Shown here one piece after another: positions 5,309 to 6,778 of a stretch of 6,778 bases of DNA. Both the position numbers and the translations under genes were made by a program. The stretch's first letter is position 1, and each line of letters starts with the position of its first letter. Below the pieces are notes generated by a model. It saw only the letters and a program-made list of their open reading frames with translations, did no database searches and was not told where the DNA came from. The DNA is from Tectiglobus sp039183375 (lineage in GTDB: Bacteria > Pseudomonadota > Alphaproteobacteria > Rhizobiales > Hyphomicrobiaceae), in the NCBI GenBank assembly GCA_039183375.1, contig JBCDBQ010000411.1, positions 1 through 6,778 on the forward strand, read 5' to 3'.

Positions 5309-6778
5309 TCAGCTATCCTTCGGAACCGGTCGCATCAACCACGCGAACGGCACAGCGACAGCGGCGGCAATGGCAAATAGATAGAAAGCATTGATATAAC
5401 CGATCATCGCTGCCTGCCGTTGCACTTCTCCTGCGAGTGCCATCAACCCACTGGGCGTCACGAAGTTCCAGTTGCCAATCACTTCGGGATACTGCAGGGC
5501 GCGATTGAACGGTGAAATGTGCTCTGTGAAGTGCGAGTAGTTGGCCGCCGCAGACCGGATCAACAGAACAACGGATATCGAGATGAACAGGCTCGAGCCA
5601 AAGTTGCGAATGAGATGGAAGAGCGACATGGCCTCTGGCACCTGATGCCTAGGCAGGGTCGCGAACGCCAGCACGGACATCGGCGTAAACGCGAGGCCAA
5701 AGCCAAAACCCTGCATCAGGTTCGACCAGAACACATCCCCGGCACTAAGATTGATATCAAGTTGTGCCATCCAGAAGCCCGCCACGGCCTGGATCGCCAA
5801 GCCGATCGCCATCGCATAACGGGCGTTCCAGCGCGTTGCTTGCACGACCACGGCAAACGACATCAAATTTCCAAGCCCACGCCCGGCGATCAACAGGCCA
5901 ATCGCACCCTCGGGATAGTCACGCAGATCACTCAGCAATCCTGGAAACAACACCATCGGTGTGTAGCTCAACATCCCAATGACAAACACAACGATGAGGC
6001 CGATGGAGAAGTTTCTGTCGAGCAACAACTTCGGGCTGATCAGCGGGTTCCGTGCAGTCAGACTGTGGACAATAAATATCCACGCGGCCGTGACAGCGAC
6101 AAACGCCTCAATCCAGATCTCATAGGATTCAAACCAGTCCAGGCGCTGTCCACGATCCATGATCAGCTGCGCCGCGGAAACGGCCATGGCCAGTGCTAGA
6201 AATCCGGTCCAATCGAATTTCACCGGGCGTCGTTCGTTGTGCTGAGCCAGGGCAAACCAAATCACACCACACGCCAGGATACTCCCGGGAACAATCATCA
6301 GGAATGCACTACGCCATCCCCAAAGCTCGCTCATCATGCTGCCGAGCACCGGCCCACCAATCGGCCCGAAGACACCGCCGATACCCCAGATCATCATCAC
6401 AACGGCATGCAGGGCGCGGGGAAACGTGTAGATCAGAATGCCCTGACCCAACGGCATAACGGCGGCGCCGAAGAAACCCTGTCCGACACGCGCTGCAACA
6501 AGAAACTCAAGGTTTGTTGCAATGCCACATAGGAACGAGCTGATCGTGAACCCGATCATGGCGGCGAACATTACATTGCGCCAACCAAAGCGATTGGCCA
6601 TCCATCCGGCCAGCGGAGTCGCAACAGCAGAGGCAATCAAGTTAAACGTGACCACCCACGCAATCTGGTCCTGGGTCGCGGCCATTGCGCCCTGGATCTG
6701 TGGCAGGACCACACTCGCCAGCGTAATCGACATTCCGAATAGCAAAGTCGTTAGCTGAACCATGAACAGGATCAGCCA
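5309..6778 (-). CDS. DHA2-type (EmrB/QacA-like) major facilitator transporter, N-terminus beyond window
   Basis: This is a polytopic inner-membrane transporter of the DHA2 (14-helix) major facilitator group, likely a proton-driven exporter of small molecules. The frame stays open to the right edge (WLILF precedes the Met at 6763), and that Met lies within helix 1, so the true start is outside; 489 residues are visible against about 500 for EmrB. Numbered from the Met at 6763: the end of helix 1 with VVLPQIQG (18-25), motif A GWMANRFGWRNVMF (53-66), motif B RVGQGFFGAAVMPL (92-105), motif C WGIGGVFGPIGGPVLG (126-141), then WGWRSAFLMIVPG (148-160), typical of DHA2. Oddity: the conserved Asp of the DHA2 helix-1 motif (LDxTIVNVALP) is Ser12 here. 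No EmrA-type membrane-fusion gene is visible, though one could lie upstream outside the window. It is first of the four leftward genes seen and may co-operate with the downstream hydrolase and oxidase. Confidence 0.9.
   Translation of the reverse strand, partial: WLILFMVQLTTLLFGMSITLASVVLPQIQGAMAATQDQIAWVVTFNLIASAVATPLAGWMANRFGWRNVMFAAMIGFTISSFLCGIATNLEFLVAARVGQGFFGAAVMPLGQGILIYTFPRALHAVVMMIWGIGGVFGPIGGPVLGSMMSELWGWRSAFLMIVPGSILACGVIWFALAQHNERRPVKFDWTGFLALAMAVSAAQLIMDRGQRLDWFESYEIWIEAFVAVTAAWIFIVHSLTARNPLISPKLLLDRNFSIGLIVVFVIGMLSYTPMVLFPGLLSDLRDYPEGAIGLLIAGRGLGNLMSFAVVVQATRWNARYAMAIGLAIQAVAGFWMAQLDINLSAGDVFWSNLMQGFGFGLAFTPMSVLAFATLPRHQVPEAMSLFHLIRNFGSSLFISISVVLLIRSAAANYSHFTEHISPFNRALQYPEVIGNWNFVTPSGLMALAGEVQRQAAMIGYINAFYLFAIAAAVAVPFAWLMRPVPKDS

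Noticed and set aside
5519..6199. Open frame of 226 codons on the + strand, antisense to the MFS transporter
   Set aside because: In register with the transporter; the His/Arg/Gln-rich translation is what the reverse complement of hydrophobic codons gives.
1..6778. CRISPR, tRNA/rRNA, insertion sequence or toxin-antitoxin system
   Set aside because: No spaced direct repeats, no tRNA-like cloverleaf or conserved rRNA stretch, no transposase or integrase motifs, and no small paired genes were found on either strand.

Overview
The window reads as ordinary, gene-dense chromosomal DNA from a proteobacterium, most likely an alphaproteobacterium. This is inferred from moderate-to-high GC, codon use that avoids TTA, CTA and TCA over long stretches, and the style of the encoded families; no marker gene fixes the taxon. 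No RNA gene, insertion sequence, CRISPR array, phage gene or integrase is visible. No gap between genes exceeds about 120 bases.

Left arm (+ strand, 1-943): the C-terminal end of a succinate dehydrogenase/fumarate reductase-type flavoprotein enters from the left edge. Two bases after its stop begins a 113-residue protein consisting only of a [2Fe-2S] ferredoxin domain. Together they look like a reduced flavoprotein plus ferredoxin pair. The ferredoxin gene has no second (4Fe-4S/3Fe-4S) half of an SdhB subunit, and no membrane anchor gene lies downstream. Their substrate is not known from the sequence.

Right arm (- strand, 966-6778): four genes run leftward in the order DHA2-type major facilitator transporter (start beyond the right edge), alpha/beta-hydrolase-domain protein of the Abhydrolase_10 type, FAD-dependent DAO-family oxidoreductase, and EamA/DMT-family 10-helix transporter. 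Gaps are 115, 72 and 109 bases with no convincing intrinsic terminator, so a single operon is plausible but not proven. The simplest reading is a small-molecule catabolic or processing locus: transport by the MFS and/or DMT proteins, hydrolysis of an ester, lactone or amide by the hydrolase, and FAD-dependent oxidation of an amine, amino acid or related product by the DAO protein. The substrate is unknown and this pathway is inference.

The two arms converge, with only 22 bases between the ferredoxin and EamA stop codons. The most notable points are the ferredoxin-only partner with an unusual Cx5CxxC spacing, the HGANR-to-NGANR change in the flavoprotein, the GxGxxG-to-GxSxxG change in the DAO enzyme, and an uncharacterised-looking hydrolase/oxidase/transporter cluster. 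Nothing here demonstrates a new defence, mobile or RNA system.
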